This document shows, in pieces, positions 24,690-33,325 of a DNA stretch of 35,944 bases. Both the position numbers and the translations under genes were made by a program. The notes under the pieces were generated by a model. That model worked only from the letters and a program-made list of their open reading frames with translations. It searched no databases and was not told the DNA's origin. Position 1 is the stretch's first letter, and each line of letters begins with the position of its first letter. The DNA is from Klebsiella pneumoniae (lineage in GTDB: Bacteria > Pseudomonadota > Gammaproteobacteria > Pseudomonadales > Pseudohongiellaceae): contig CAMDML010000029.1 in assembly GCA_945902215.1 (NCBI GenBank), positions 1 through 35,944 of the forward strand, given 5' to 3'.

Positions 24690-25949
24690 TCAGCCGTTGT
24701 AGGCGCGGGCAGCAGCGGTAATGGCGCGCACCATGTCGCGTTCTTCGGGTGCCAAGCTCGGGTTCCAGAGGTCGAAAATCAACACAACCCGCAATTCGTC
24801 GCTGTCATTGATGGCCTCATGCTCAATGGTGTCGTCAAAAATCAACACTTCGCCAACCTTCCATTCGCGCCATTCGTAACCGACGCGGTACTTGCACTTG
24901 TCCGGTACGATGAGAGGCAAGTGGGCGACCAGGCGCGCGTTGGTCTCGCCGTTATGCGGTGGGATTCGCGACTTCGGTGCGAGCGCGGAAAACATTGCGT
25001 TGGGGCACAGCCCTTCTATGTGCACAAGCGGCAGCGCCGCGATGGCTTTTGCAGTCTCCGGGCAACGCTCTATGTTGGCTGCGTCAGGCAGCCCACCGGC
25101 CCAGAGCTTCAGCACACTCCAGCGCAACGAATGGTTGAGCTCCTGCCACTGATTGACCGGGGCGCCGGCTTCGTAGGTGATGTAGGGACTGAATTTGTCC
25201 CGGTCAGCTTCAAGCGCATGCAGTAGTTCAGCACGGATGACTTCGGTCTTTTCCTCAATGGCAGCGAGCCAGGGAAAATTCCGCCGGTCATGAAAGGGAA
25301 TCGGCGGCAGGCGCGGAATATGCAGCTGATTGCAGTTTTGCTGATACGGCTGCGTCCTGCCCGCCATGATCGACGCCGCTTCTCGCCAGCGACCTGCAGT
25401 TGCAACTGGCAGTTTCGCCTGTACTTCCCCGAGCGACGCTTCAAGGTACTTGCTGTAATCGGCCTGAAAGCTCTCTACTTCCCGTTGCGCGTGCGCAAGT
25501 GCCGGCTTCAGGTTGGCGGGCCAGTGTGCAGGCGGCGGCGCTACCTTGAGTGCGTTTGTATACATCTGCGCTGCGGCGGCACGGCTGGCGTTGCGACCGA
25601 GCCAGCCCGCCTTGGCGATCAAGCCTGGCAGAAAATAGGGATCCAGAACAAGCGAGGCCTGGATTGCTTCGAACTCTCCTTCAGCATCGTTGAGCTGCCG
25701 GCAGGCAGCGGCCAAGTTCATCAGTAAAGGCATGTCCGTGGGCGTCACTTCACGTGCAGCGCGCAACAGAGCAAGTGCGCTCTTGGCATCGCCGCGATGC
25801 AGGGCATGAAACCCCAGACTGAAGAGCGCCTTCGGATGGCGCGGTTCCAGACGCCTGACTTCGCTCCACAACCGTTCGGCCTCATCGAAGCGGCCAGCGT
25901 TTGCCGCATCGTTGGCGGCTTGCACGAGTTGCGGGATCGTAGTGGTCAT
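24690..25949 (-). CDS. TPR plus aspartyl/asparaginyl beta-hydroxylase-type dioxygenase
   Basis: A 419-residue protein without a signal peptide, so cytoplasmic. Residues 5-135 form about four TPR units (AGRFDEAERLWSEVRRLEPRH and following). Residues about 200-410 form an Asp/Asn beta-hydroxylase (2-oxoglutarate, Fe(II)) domain: His332 in PPHNGETNARLVAHLPL and His377 in FDDTIEHEAIN as iron ligands, and Arg387 (DELRVVL) for 2-oxoglutarate. Relatives hydroxylate Asp/Asn side chains or lipid A acyl chains (LpxO). The TPR part may dock a protein target. It lies 159 bases upstream of the six-gene cluster on the same strand and may be a separate unit. Confidence 0.9.
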   Translation of the reverse strand: MTTTIPQLVQAANDAANAGRFDEAERLWSEVRRLEPRHPKALFSLGFHALHRGDAKSALALLRAAREVTPTDMPLLMNLAAACRQLNDAEGEFEAIQASLVLDPYFLPGLIAKAGWLGRNASRAAAAQMYTNALKVAPPPAHWPANLKPALAHAQREVESFQADYSKYLEASLGEVQAKLPVATAGRWREAASIMAGRTQPYQQNCNQLHIPRLPPIPFHDRRNFPWLAAIEEKTEVIRAELLHALEADRDKFSPYITYEAGAPVNQWQELNHSLRWSVLKLWAGGLPDAANIERCPETAKAIAALPLVHIEGLCPNAMFSALAPKSRIPPHNGETNARLVAHLPLIVPDKCKYRVGYEWREWKVGEVLIFDDTIEHEAINDSDELRVVLIFDLWNPSLAPEERDMVRAITAAARAYNG

Positions 25950-26060
25950 GGGTTCTCCAACTGGCTACAACCTGATGGGGGCATAATACCTGATAAGGCA
26001 CTCCTCAAAACTGTGCATCAGGCACCCCAGCGCACCAAATAAAACCAATACCCATTCATG

Positions 26061-26092
26061 AAAAAGCCCTGCCAAACTTCTGGCAGGGCTTT
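26061..26092 (-). terminator. Intrinsic terminator of the 26138-29137 receptor gene
   Basis: A perfect 12-bp stem, AAAGCCCTGCCA (26063-26074) with TGGCAGGGCTTT (26081-26092), has a 6-base loop and is followed on the minus strand by a T5 run (26065-26061). It lies about 45 bases after the receptor stop codon. Confidence 0.9.
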
Positions 26093-26137
26093 GGTATTGC
26101 GGTTGCCGATTCCTGCGTGAACAGAAACCGGACGTTC

Positions 26138-29137
26138 TTACAGGGTTACACGGAAACCCACGCTGTAGATACGACCCATGGTGTCGTAGTTACTCGGGAA
26201 CGTGTTGCCGCTGTTGGACGAAGTATCACCCACTTCGTTGCCCAGCACCGGCGGGTCCTTGTCCGTCAGGTTTTGGATGCCAGCTGACAATCTGATGCGG
26301 TCATCCCACAGGTTGTAGCTCGCCGCCAGATCCAAATAGTTGTAGTCGCCTATGTTACGGAACGCGGCGAAAGTAGCAGCCTGTTCAGGCAGCTCCTTGT
26401 CGACGGAGTCGATGTGACGCCACTGCAGATTGACGGACAGGTCTTGCCAGTTCCAGGTAGTGCCCTGCACCCAACGCAAATCGGAGATCGGATCGCAGCT
26501 GGTGCCGTAGAAGCCCTTGCAATCAATCAACGGCACAGTCGGGCTGCTCAGCGACTCCTGAGTCAGGTACTTGTTGATGCTGGCATAGAACTGCAGATCA
26601 CCAAGTGCGGCCAGATCGAAGCCGAAATTGAGGCCGACTTCCACCCCTTCAGCTTTGGCAAAGGACAGGTTGGTCGTATACAGCTCAACCCCTGCCGTAT
26701 CATCCTGCAGATCGCCGTTCACACGCCGAATCTGTTTGCAGGCAGCGAGATCACCCAGTGTATAGCAGGAGTCCAGAATTTCCTGCGCGGAGAACTCTCC
26801 AATCACATCATTGACAGTAATGTCGTAGTAATCGACCGACAACTCAAAATTGGTCAGCGCGGCAAAGTCCGGGGTCCACACAAAACCAATGGTGCTGGTA
26901 TCAGCCTGTTCGGCACCAGGTTTTCTGAGAGGATTGCTGCCATTGAAGGTCTGGATCTGGCCCGAAATAATGTCAGCCACCGTGCCTACATGTTGGGGCA
27001 ACATGCCGCTGGCTATGCAAAGTGGGCGCAGCGTGGCATTGATGTTGGCGACGTTGGCGACCGAGCAGGGATCCTTGGTCGCGTTGTCGAGTCCGCGGGT
27101 GACAGGTGCAAACAGCTCGCCTACGTTGGGGGCACGGGTCGCTTCCTGCTCCATCACACGAACCAGCAACTGGTCGTTGATTTTCCAGTTCAGACCTACC
27201 TTCCAAGTGTCCACGTTGCCTACGGTGTCGAAGTCGGAGGCACGATAGCCAAACTCAAAGTTCAGAGCCTCCACGTATTCACGCTCTTCCATGAGGGGCA
27301 TCACACCCTCAACAAAGAGTTCAGCAACGGCGAAGCCACCTGAGATGGGCAGCAGGTTGCCGCCAGCACCACCCTGACAACTGGCTGGAGCCAGTTTCAG
27401 ACACTCGTCAGGGTTGGTTGAACCTTCTTCTTCACGCTTCTCGTAGCCCAGACTCATTGCCAAGGGGCTGCTGGCCCAAGGGAGCTGGATGGCAGCCACC
27501 GGGCCGTCAACTATGGCTTGGATAATGCTCTGCTCATATTTCAGTTGCAGCAGGGCGATGGCTTGCGAGTAACCTGCCATGGCAGGAGTGATGGTACCGA
27601 AACCACCAAACAAGTTGATAGGTACGCAGGAGGAATCCCCGTTTTCACAGGTCTTGCCATCGCGAGTCATCAGCGCATTCTGAATGTTGGTCAGATTGGT
27701 ATACCCGGCACGGATAGAGGTGCGGTTGGTTTCACCGTACTGATAGGACAAATCGTAGTTCCAGTCAGCGACCAATGCGCCATTGACGCCACCCAACAAA
27801 CTGAACATATCGGCATCGAAAGCTTCGCTACGGGCACCAAGCTCTGTGGTACGACGCCGCAGGCGCATACGCAGGATGTCTGCGTCATCAACCACGTTGT
27901 TGTTGTTCAGGTCCTGCCAGTTGGTGCCTTTGGTGAGCACACCGGTGCCAAGCCGCTGGTTGGCTACTGACAATACTTCGGCTTTGGAGGCCGCCGTCCA
28001 CAGCGGGTTGTACATCGGTACGTTGAAGGCGGTACCGAAGGTTCCGGACGGAGCGACTTGTTGGACCACCGTGGTGTTGGTGAAACTGACCTGGCCGTAC
28101 GCGTTCACGTTCTCGTTGTACTCATAGTTGCCAATGAGCAAAGCGTTGTAACGTTCATTCGGGGTCTGGTAGTAGTTGTACGGGTTGAAGTTGAACACGC
28201 TGCAACCGCCGCGGGCGCCGAGACCGGTGCCGGCGTTGCCGGTATAGAGTGTACCGTTGTTCAGGAACTGACCAACGCTGCCACCCGCAGAGAGTTCAAC
28301 ACGGGTCGGGATAGCGGTGGTGGAACCACCGGAAGCCACGCTGTCAGGACCGTCGCAACCGGCAATTGAAGAGGCCGCAGGGCCCAAATTATTCTGGAAC
28401 GCGGTGTAGTTGGCGCCAGAGGCGGTGTCAATACCAAGGGTCCCCAGGAAGCGCTGACCCAGCAGCACCGCTTCGCGTTGGGACCAGCTCACGTTGAAGG
28501 CAATGTTGCCACGATCATCGGCCAGTGAAGAGCCCACGGTCAGCGACACACTGTCGGTCTGGCCATCGTTTTCATCAGTCATGGACGAGCTGGTCTGCAG
28601 ATCAATGCCCTGGAAATTATTCTTCAGAACAACGTTCACAGCGCCGGCGATGGCATCAGAACCATATACAGCTGAGGCACCCCCTGTAACTACATCGACC
28701 CGTTCAACAAGGGCAAGCGGAATGCTGGAAGTATCTACCAGTACCGTGCCGAGCGAGTTGATGAACGGTGTTATGCGGCGGCCATTTAACAAGGCCAGGT
28801 TGCGCTGCTGCCCCAGACCGCGCAGGTCTATGGTGGCGGCGCCGTTGGTACCGTTGTTGACGTTTTCGCCGTCACCCGGAATGGAGAAGGGCATGAGGCG
28901 GATGACTTTTTCAAGGGCAACTTCCTGTTGCAGTTCAATGAGCTCTACGCCGATCGTGTTGATGGGACTGGAGGACTCAAGACCCGGGCGACGAATGCGC
29001 GACCCGGTGACGACCACTTCTTCCAACGGTTCTGCTTCTTGGGCAAGTAGAGGGTTCGTGACCCCCATTGAACCAGCTGATGCCAGTGCTGCAAACGCCA
29101 GTTTCCACGCTGCAGTTTTCTTGTTTAGTTTAAACAT
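26138..29137 (-). CDS. TonB-dependent outer-membrane receptor
   Basis: A 999-residue protein with a signal peptide ending near LLAQ (residue 33), then a TonB-box-like EEVVVTGSRIRR (39-50). The plug domain shows DLRGLGQQRNLALLNGRR and the conserved ERVDVVTGGASAVYGSDAIAGAVN. A long beta-barrel follows, with large extracellular loops containing cysteine pairs (CSVANVAN...LC; CYTLGDLAAC), and the C-terminus GFRVTL ends the last strand. Receptors of this length import bulky ligands such as oligosaccharides, peptides, siderophores or hydrophobic compounds by TonB energy. AGGAGA (about 29146-29151) is 7-9 bases before the ATG. It is the left arm partner of the mirror locus, on the same strand as 29461 and 29866. 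Confidence 0.95.
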   Translation of the reverse strand: MFKLNKKTAAWKLAFAALASAGSMGVTNPLLAQEAEPLEEVVVTGSRIRRPGLESSSPINTIGVELIELQQEVALEKVIRLMPFSIPGDGENVNNGTNGAATIDLRGLGQQRNLALLNGRRITPFINSLGTVLVDTSSIPLALVERVDVVTGGASAVYGSDAIAGAVNVVLKNNFQGIDLQTSSSMTDENDGQTDSVSLTVGSSLADDRGNIAFNVSWSQREAVLLGQRFLGTLGIDTASGANYTAFQNNLGPAASSIAGCDGPDSVASGGSTTAIPTRVELSAGGSVGQFLNNGTLYTGNAGTGLGARGGCSVFNFNPYNYYQTPNERYNALLIGNYEYNENVNAYGQVSFTNTTVVQQVAPSGTFGTAFNVPMYNPLWTAASKAEVLSVANQRLGTGVLTKGTNWQDLNNNNVVDDADILRMRLRRRTTELGARSEAFDADMFSLLGGVNGALVADWNYDLSYQYGETNRTSIRAGYTNLTNIQNALMTRDGKTCENGDSSCVPINLFGGFGTITPAMAGYSQAIALLQLKYEQSIIQAIVDGPVAAIQLPWASSPLAMSLGYEKREEEGSTNPDECLKLAPASCQGGAGGNLLPISGGFAVAELFVEGVMPLMEEREYVEALNFEFGYRASDFDTVGNVDTWKVGLNWKINDQLLVRVMEQEATRAPNVGELFAPVTRGLDNATKDPCSVANVANINATLRPLCIASGMLPQHVGTVADIISGQIQTFNGSNPLRKPGAEQADTSTIGFVWTPDFAALTNFELSVDYYDITVNDVIGEFSAQEILDSCYTLGDLAACKQIRRVNGDLQDDTAGVELYTTNLSFAKAEGVEVGLNFGFDLAALGDLQFYASINKYLTQESLSSPTVPLIDCKGFYGTSCDPISDLRWVQGTTWNWQDLSVNLQWRHIDSVDKELPEQAATFAAFRNIGDYNYLDLAASYNLWDDRIRLSAGIQNLTDKDPPVLGNEVGDTSSNSGNTFPSNYDTMGRIYSVGFRVTL

Positions 29138-29460
29138 GCGGTTTCTCCTGAAAGTGTGAATGATCGTGAAAGACTAATTTTTTAATCTTGCAGAGCCAAT
29201 ACCCTCATAAATCCACAACGCGATAAACATCTCCTTGCCCTTGGCCGCCGCACAGCAGCCTGTACTACCCCCATACAGTGGTTTATCGAAACTTGATCCA
29301 AACTTGATCAAGACCTCATCCTACCGGACGAACCGGATGGCTGGATAGTGATGCATTAACTCCAGCCCACACCCTTACATCCCTGACGCACCTTTCATGC
29401 CAGAATTGCCCATATCGCGAAAAATCAGTGGAAATGCCAACGCCCTGTGGGGGCCAGAAG
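29138..29460. other. Receptor leader region with direct and inverted repeats
   Basis: This is a 323-bp non-coding stretch between the receptor start (29137) and the end of the DUF6152 gene. It holds two direct copies of AAACTTGATC (29289-29298 and 29300-29309; the second extends to the palindrome TTGATCAA) and an inverted pair CGATAAAC (29221-29228) and GTTTATCG (29281-29288). Repeats at such spacing suit a regulator-binding site controlling the receptor. No -10/-35 pair stands out, and no coding frame is supported. Confidence 0.4.
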
Positions 29461-29862
29461 CTAAGGGCCGCTAGACCCGGAGAGCATGAGTTCGCCAGTT
29501 GAGACCATCAGGATAGTGCGCGCGTTCGCGAGATTACTGCCATCCCTTGCAAGACTTCCTTCAACGGTAATGAGGTCGTCAGTTTTCAGGGAGTCACGCT
29601 TCCAGCCCAGGCGGAGCAAGGAATTCGGGCCGCCCATTTCGAGTGCCCAGTTCACTACGGCTCCTGTCGTCGCGTCCGTCACATCGATGTAGATAAAGAT
29701 ATGCGGGTTGGTCCACTCAACTTCCGTGACCTTGCCGGTTAACGTCACCGCTTTGTCCACATCGTATTGTGCGGGGAACGAGTGATGTGCTGCAGCAGGC
29801 AGCGCGGCTACCAGCGTGCTCGCGAGCAACGCCAGCAGCGTGGTTCTGATGATGGTCTTCAT
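29461..29862 (-). CDS. Secreted DUF6152 protein
   Basis: A 133-residue protein with a signal peptide ending LPAAA, after which the mature chain begins HHSFPAQYD. It carries the DUF6152 hallmarks: TLTGKVTEVEWTNPHIFIYIDVTD, then WALEMGG and a C-terminal small-strand region. The N-terminal His pair and the NPH His at mature position 29 are shared with the domains at 7603 and 30890. It starts 3 bases after the stop of the PDLSG protein gene, so the two form a tight operon. Periplasmic role unknown; a metal-binding site at the N-terminus is a hypothesis. Confidence 0.85.
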   Translation of the reverse strand: MKTIIRTTLLALLASTLVAALPAAAHHSFPAQYDVDKAVTLTGKVTEVEWTNPHIFIYIDVTDATTGAVVNWALEMGGPNSLLRLGWKRDSLKTDDLITVEGSLARDGSNLANARTILMVSTGELMLSGSSGP

Positions 29863-29865
29863 GGA

Positions 29866-30696
29866 CTAGCGCTCCAGTTTCATGCGTTCGACGAATTGTT
29901 CATTTTCCAAACAGACTTCATCAATCAACTCTGCGTCGACCACGATGCGCTCCCTGAGTGTTACCGTCCACGGCTGCGTATACGCCTCCGGATCATCCAC
30001 GGTAACCGTGATGTCGAGGTGGCCGAAGTCCGGGCGGCTGATTTCTTCCCGCACTTTTGCGGTCTCTGTCAGCTCGCTGCCATTCCAATCAATCCAGGTA
30101 CCGTTTCTTACACCGATGGTATCAATCACCAACGTATCGCCCACCCACTGCGCCGACGAATATCCCTGCCACGATGGTGAAGGATCATCCGGCAAGGGTC
30201 GCGCGTCAGTGAACACTTGGCGGTACCCAGCGTTCATTTCATTGAGCACCACCAGAATGTCGGGGGTGTGAACAAACTTGAGCAGATGCGGCAGGCCATA
30301 GGCGCGTAGAAAGTTATCGGGAAGACACCGGATATGGGGGTCGTCGATTGCCAGGTTGGTGGTACGCTCTTCCACAATGGGAACGAGCCAGGGTTGATAG
30401 GGCAAGCCGTCCGGCATGTCGACGCCCAGGTTCTCCATGTGGCGCGACGTTGAGATGCCCTCAACACCGCTGGGAGACTCCTCCCCCACCGGCGTACGAT
30501 CTGAGATCCAGATACCGGAAAGATCAGGCTTTCCATCTGGCAGCCGTGGAGTGGGTGCCGCCATGTCTACTTTGCCAGCGACTCTTGGCACTCCCGCTGT
30601 CGGCACATTCAGCCACTGGGCCGACAACGGAGACACAACAAGGGATGAACCCAGAATGACAACAACAACAAAACGAAGAGGACGAATAAATGCCAC
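29866..30696 (-). CDS. Secreted PDLSG-domain protein
   Basis: A 276-residue protein, GTG start (30696-30694), with a signal peptide ending near PLSAQ. The mature protein shows RLPDGKPDLSGIWISDR, then IRCLPDNFLRAYGLPHLLKF, a buried-strand HTPDILVVLNEM, and QWVGDTLVIDTIGVRNGTW, ending with beta-rich ISRPDFGHLDITVTVDDPEAY. These blocks recur in the proteins at 7603 (second domain) and 31300. Function is not established for the family. It is the first gene of the left arm of the mirror locus and is followed at once by the DUF6152 gene. A possible -10 GATAAT lies at 30734-30729. Confidence 0.85.
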   Translation of the reverse strand: MAFIRPLRFVVVVILGSSLVVSPLSAQWLNVPTAGVPRVAGKVDMAAPTPRLPDGKPDLSGIWISDRTPVGEESPSGVEGISTSRHMENLGVDMPDGLPYQPWLVPIVEERTTNLAIDDPHIRCLPDNFLRAYGLPHLLKFVHTPDILVVLNEMNAGYRQVFTDARPLPDDPSPSWQGYSSAQWVGDTLVIDTIGVRNGTWIDWNGSELTETAKVREEISRPDFGHLDITVTVDDPEAYTQPWTVTLRERIVVDAELIDEVCLENEQFVERMKLER

Positions 30697-30889
30697 TTTT
30701 TACTTTCCTGATTAGTGAACCTTCCTTGATTATCAAAGTAGCAGAGTTCCACCCTTTGTACAGCCACTGCTTGTTTTGATTTTGGTCATTCACGGGAGTA
30801 GGCTCAACCAACAATAAAGCAACAACCAGGGGCGGCTCAGGGGAAATCAATTGCCACGATCGTCAACTTTTTTGGGGAAGGGAAAGCGT
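30697..30889. promoter_or_regulatory. Central divergent promoter spacer of the mirror locus
   Basis: This is a 193-bp AT-rich spacer between two divergent starts (30696 minus, 30890 plus). On the minus side, GATAAT (30734-30729) suits a -10 box 34 bases before the start. On the plus side, GGGGAAGGGAAAG directly precedes the ATG as ribosome-binding site. The spacer probably drives both arms, perhaps under one regulator. No clear operator palindrome is seen. Confidence 0.5.
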
Positions 30890-31279
30890 ATGAAGAAGCA
30901 GGCTCTGGGTTATGTTCTTTTGTGCTGCTCGTTGGCCAGCAGCGCTTTGCAGGCGCATCATTCGCTGGCCGGCGTGTATGAAGTTAAACAGGAAGCACAA
31001 GTGACGGGTGTGTTGACCAAGGTGGCCTTCACCAATCCGCATGGTGCCATGCACCTCGCTGTTACCGCACCAGATGGTTCAATCACTGAATGGGTTATGA
31101 CAACGGGTTCGGCCAACGTATTGGCAAACCTCGGCTTTGGCGCATCTGGCGCCAACAATGTTGAAGCCGGTGACACCGTTACCATCTCTTACTTTCCCGC
31201 CCGCAATGGCAAGCCGCTCGGTTTTATGCGGACCATTACTTTGCCTGATGAGCGCCAGATTCAGTTTGAGCCACTCTAA
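30890..31279 (+). CDS. Secreted DUF6152 protein
   Basis: ATG 30890 is chosen because GGGAAAG sits just before it; the frame extends to a TTG at 30851 with no signal. This gives 129 residues, with a signal peptide (MKKQALGYVLLCCSLASSALQA) and a mature start HHSLAGVYE. The DUF6152 pattern follows: QVTGVLTKVAFTNPHGAMHLAV, EWVMTTGSANVLANLGF, then VEAGDTVTISYFPARNG. The mature His1, His2 and NPH His29 align exactly with the protein at 29461. It is the first gene of the right arm; the PDLSG protein gene follows after 20 bases. Confidence 0.85.
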   Translation: MKKQALGYVLLCCSLASSALQAHHSLAGVYEVKQEAQVTGVLTKVAFTNPHGAMHLAVTAPDGSITEWVMTTGSANVLANLGFGASGANNVEAGDTVTISYFPARNGKPLGFMRTITLPDERQIQFEPL

Positions 31280-31299
31280 TAACAATACAGGTTGCCACC

Positions 31300-33015
31300 A
31301 TGACCAAACAAATCCGGAAAGCAGTTCCTGCCAACGTGTTTTGCACACTCCTGCTGCTTGGCGCGCCATTGCTTGCCAGCGCTCAATTCAACACCACTCC
31401 TCCCGCCTACACCCCCGCCCCCGATGCCAAGGATCTGAAAGCAGTACTTTTCAACTGGACCTGGAACATGGGCATGTTGCGGGGAATCGATGAGCACGAA
31501 CTGATTGCCACACTGGAATACCAGGGTAGCGGAACCATTCAGATAGGTGAGCAAGCCTGCACCTTGACCAACTATCGCGTGAGCACCAATTACCAGACGC
31601 CGGGGCAGCGCACTCAATACACGTGCACGTTGCCCGACGGCCAAGCGCTGTCTGACATTGAAGTGGTCAGTTGGCAGTATGCCTGGAACGAAAATATTGC
31701 CGGTGCCGAGTTGGTTTCCGGCGCAGGGCAAGCGACGGCAACGCCGAACGCCGTGCAGGAGCGACTTATCCGCCTGTGGGCAAGTCCGCAAGCTGCGCCC
31801 AAGGCCGCACTGGCCGGCGCCAACCAACCAGACCCCGGCCGCCTTCCTGACACCGGTCTTGCTACGACTGGCGCGACCTCGGTGTCCTGGGAGAATAACA
31901 AACCGGTGGTGAGCTTTCCGATTCCCGGGGTTCCGGGTGCAACTGCAGTTGCCACCCTCAATGAAAGGTACATGGCAGAGCGGGTCGTGGTCACTCTGGG
32001 AGCAACCACGACTGAATTCACCTACAGTGACTATCAGGACTGGAACAATCCACTCAACCTGGTTGAGGTGCTGTACGCCGGCAAGATGACTGAGCGCCGC
32101 AATGGTGCGCTCATGCGTGACTTGACCACTATCGAGACTGAGACCGGCAGTGTGTATGTGGTGCTGCCCGTACCGGCCAGCGTGCAAAGTGCAATGACGC
32201 CTGCGGTAAGGTCCGAACCTCCGCGGGTTGTTGCGCCCGATGTGGCAGCCACAACCGTGCAGGATCAAACCACGCCACGCCTCGCCAACGAAAAGCCCGA
32301 CATGACGGGTAACTGGACCAGCAGTGCCATGAACTTTCGCTACGGATTTCGCCGCTGCGGGCCTTCACAAGTCGATTGTTCCACAACCTGGAACCAGACC
32401 ATCGATTTTGAATTCGAAGCGCCTTCGCGGTACGGACCCAACCGCCCCCTGTACAAACCCGAGTATTGGGACAAGGTGCAGGAACTGGACATGTGGACCA
32501 ACCGCGAAGATCCCGTCATGACCTGCCAGCCGCTGGGGATTCCCCGGCAGGGCGCTCCGCGGCGCATCATTCAGAGTGCAAACGATATTGTCTTTTTCTA
32601 CGGCCAATACGCAGACGGCGGTGGCGGCTACGGCGAATACCGCATCATCCCAACCGATGGCCGTGAGCACGACGCCAATCAGTCACTGGAAACCAAGTAC
32701 ATGGGCTATACCGTGGGCCATTGGGAAGAAGACACCTTGGTACTCGAATCCATTTCGTTCAACGATCAAACCTGGCTTGCGCGTGGCGGCTTCTTTCATT
32801 CCGGCCAGATGCGCATCGAGGAACGCTTCACGCGTCAAGGCAACGAGATACTCTATGAAGTCACTGTGGAGGATCCAGAAGTGCTGGTGGAACCCTGGGT
32901 CATGTCACCACGCATCATGCGCATGAATGCCAACCCTGAAGCAGGCCTGCTTCCGGAGCGCGGGAACTGTGAAGTATACGAACTGGAAGACATCACTTCA
33001 CAGATTCGGCACTAG
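31300..33015 (+). CDS. Secreted PDLSG-domain protein with a large unknown N-terminal part
   Basis: A 571-residue protein with a signal peptide ending LLASAQ (about 29). Residues 30-325 match nothing recognised. They begin with LKAVLFNWTWNMGMLRGIDEHE and hold two cysteines (QACTL, YTCTL) and a strand-rich segment near TEFTYSDYQDW. From about 330 the PDLSG-type domain starts with EKPDMTGNWTSS, then VMTCQPLGIPRQGAPRRI, VGHWEEDTLVLESISFNDQTW and VTVEDPEVLVEPW. The C-terminus contains a late Cys (RGNCEVYEL). It is second in the right arm, after the DUF6152 gene and ahead of the receptor. AGG in CAGGTTGCCACC precedes the ATG by about 8 bases. Confidence 0.85.
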   Translation: MTKQIRKAVPANVFCTLLLLGAPLLASAQFNTTPPAYTPAPDAKDLKAVLFNWTWNMGMLRGIDEHELIATLEYQGSGTIQIGEQACTLTNYRVSTNYQTPGQRTQYTCTLPDGQALSDIEVVSWQYAWNENIAGAELVSGAGQATATPNAVQERLIRLWASPQAAPKAALAGANQPDPGRLPDTGLATTGATSVSWENNKPVVSFPIPGVPGATAVATLNERYMAERVVVTLGATTTEFTYSDYQDWNNPLNLVEVLYAGKMTERRNGALMRDLTTIETETGSVYVVLPVPASVQSAMTPAVRSEPPRVVAPDVAATTVQDQTTPRLANEKPDMTGNWTSSAMNFRYGFRRCGPSQVDCSTTWNQTIDFEFEAPSRYGPNRPLYKPEYWDKVQELDMWTNREDPVMTCQPLGIPRQGAPRRIIQSANDIVFFYGQYADGGGGYGEYRIIPTDGREHDANQSLETKYMGYTVGHWEEDTLVLESISFNDQTWLARGGFFHSGQMRIEERFTRQGNEILYEVTVEDPEVLVEPWVMSPRIMRMNANPEAGLLPERGNCEVYELEDITSQIRH

Positions 33016-33325
33016 CGGAAATACCTGTACCAGCGAAGATTCTCGCTCAATGCCTGTTTCCTCTTCCTATCCTTGATAGCGTGCACGACGTCGTTCGCAA
33101 AGAATTGCAAATTGCGATTCTCATGCCTACCGTGAAAATTCCAAAAAAATATAGCTGGACTCTGTAATAGCGCGGGGATACTTTTCGATTGCTGAATGAA
33201 ATTTCGGCTGCTGAAGTCATTCAAAATGTGGCGGCCGGCACCCATCAGCGCAACATCTTCATGCCAATTACCGGAAAGTACTTGGCTGACCATGCTCACA
33301 TAATACTAATAAAAGGAGTGGGAAT
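33016..33325. other. Spacer before the right-hand receptor
   Basis: This 310-bp AT-richer region has no supported gene. A 95-codon minus-strand frame (33299-33012) overlaps the end of the upstream CDS and looks non-coding. The segment ends with AAGGAG (33313-33318), the ribosome-binding site of the receptor, 7 bases before its ATG. It should contain the receptor promoter or a processing site. Confidence 0.45.

Noticed and set aside
31276-32268. 330-codon minus-strand open frame
   Set aside because: It is antisense to the 31300-33015 gene, which has a signal peptide, a ribosome-binding site and family matches.
33012-33299. 95-codon minus-strand open frame in the spacer before the right receptor
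   Set aside because: It overlaps the end of the upstream coding sequence, has no convincing ribosome-binding site and matches no known family; it could still be a small gene, but support is lacking.
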